64,000 nucleotides of DNA. Origin: Paroedura picta (lineage: Eukaryota > Chordata > Lepidosauria > Squamata > Gekkonidae). The stretch's first letter is position 1, and each line of letters opens with the position of its first letter. The notes under the pieces are model-generated. The model was given only the letters and a program-made list of their open reading frames with translations, was not told where the DNA came from and made no database searches. Both the position numbers and the translations under genes were made by a program. Below are positions 63,580 to 64,000 of the stretch, one piece after another. Location of the stretch: the NCBI RefSeq assembly GCF_049243985.1, contig NC_135386.1, forward strand, positions 8,333,501 to 8,397,500, in the 5' to 3' direction.

Positions 63580-64000
63580 GCCAAGGGCTTTACCGCGCGG
63601 TCAACTGGCGGCGCCTCGGGGCAGGGGCCTCCGCCGTCTCCATGCGCCCTCCGGGGCGGCGGCGCTCATGGCCAACGGCGGCGCCTTCCCGCGGGCGGCA
63701 GCTCCGGAACAATGGGAGGCGCGCACGGGAGACCCACGCAGGCAGCCAGCCAGCCAGCCGGACGGGCACGGGGCCGGGGCCGAGGAGGGGCCGGGGTCCC
63801 GTTACCTGGGGGCTCTGTCCGCGCTCCAGCGCTGCGGCTCAGGCCATTCCCTGCCGCGCTGCTGCTCTGGCTGCGGCTGATGCGCGCTCGGGGCACGGCG
63901 GCGGGCGCTGCGCGGCGGGCGAAGGAGAGGGCGAGGGCGGGCGGCGACACTGGCGCTGGCCCTGGCATGCCTCCTCCGCCGCGGCCGGACCCCTCCCCTC
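63580..64000 (-). promoter_or_regulatory. SLC30A4: GC-rich SLC30A4 promoter and noncoding exon 1
   Basis: Very GC- and CpG-rich to the window edge. On the minus strand a good donor CCCAG|GTAACG lies at 63806/63805, and the matching acceptor TTTCAG|CC lies at 62755/62754. A noncoding first exon ending at 63806 would give an intron of about 1.05 kb that contains the tandem array. Human SLC30A4 also begins with a noncoding exon, as I recall. Confidence 0.6.

Noticed and set aside
63666-63968. Pro/Arg-rich minus-strand frame at the right edge
   Set aside because: It lies in the GC-rich promoter block and overlaps the predicted noncoding exon; it is not linked in frame to SLC30A4.

Overview
The window reads as genomic DNA of a squamate reptile (a lizard or relative). 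The coding exons are separated by GT-AG introns. The intergenic DNA is dominated by CR1 LINE 3' ends carrying ATTCTATGA-like tails, by Sauria-type SINEs ending in ACCTTT-like tails, by a tRNA-derived SINE with long GAA/TTC tails, and by two families of hAT-like miniature elements. That mix is typical of Squamata. I cannot name the species from sequence alone.

Three complete host genes could be rebuilt exon by exon. Left to right they are SPATA5L1 (AFG2B; + strand, 8 exons, 4744-13539, 755 aa), C15orf48 (COXFA4L3/NMES1/MOCCI; + strand, 4 coding exons, 21959-24416, 86 aa) and SLC30A4 (ZnT4; - strand, 7 coding exons, 62629-48069, 429 aa). This is the same order and orientation as on human chromosome 15q21.1. 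The 3' UTR of C15orf48 carries the miR-147b hairpin: the 22-nt 3p arm is identical to the human one as I remember it. The window therefore holds the coding and microRNA halves of the locus that swaps NDUFA4 for its paralogue in cytochrome c oxidase.

At the left edge (1-1356) there is an uninterrupted reading frame of the RIM-binding protein family: a coiled coil, one SH3 domain and two FN3 domains. It looks like an intronless RIMBP3-like gene or retrogene. It lies where the human order would put GATM, although GATM may simply lie outside the window.

Layout: 1-1.4 kb RIMBP-like frame; 1.4-4.7 kb upstream DNA with a CCAAT-rich GC segment at 3.2-3.6 kb; 4.7-13.8 kb SPATA5L1; 13.8-21.7 kb repeats, including an L1 split by a CR1; 21.7-24.8 kb C15orf48 and miR-147b; 24.8-45.5 kb a gene desert filled with SINEs, CR1s, miniature hAT elements and GAA arrays; 45.5-48.1 kb probable SLC30A4 3' UTR; 48.1-62.7 kb SLC30A4 coding exons; 62.7-63.6 kb a five-unit tandem array in the first SLC30A4 intron; 63.6-64 kb the GC-rich probable SLC30A4 promoter.

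The strongest points for a second look are: the palindromic hAT elements, whose 8-bp target duplications mostly have TA at their centre (Buster type); the tandem array built from one arm of such an element in SLC30A4 intron 1; a Sauria SINE 14 nt from a weak, frame-neutral SLC30A4 splice donor; the RIMBP3-like frame; and the conserved miR-147b. I saw no LTR element, retrovirus, Polinton or CRISPR array.
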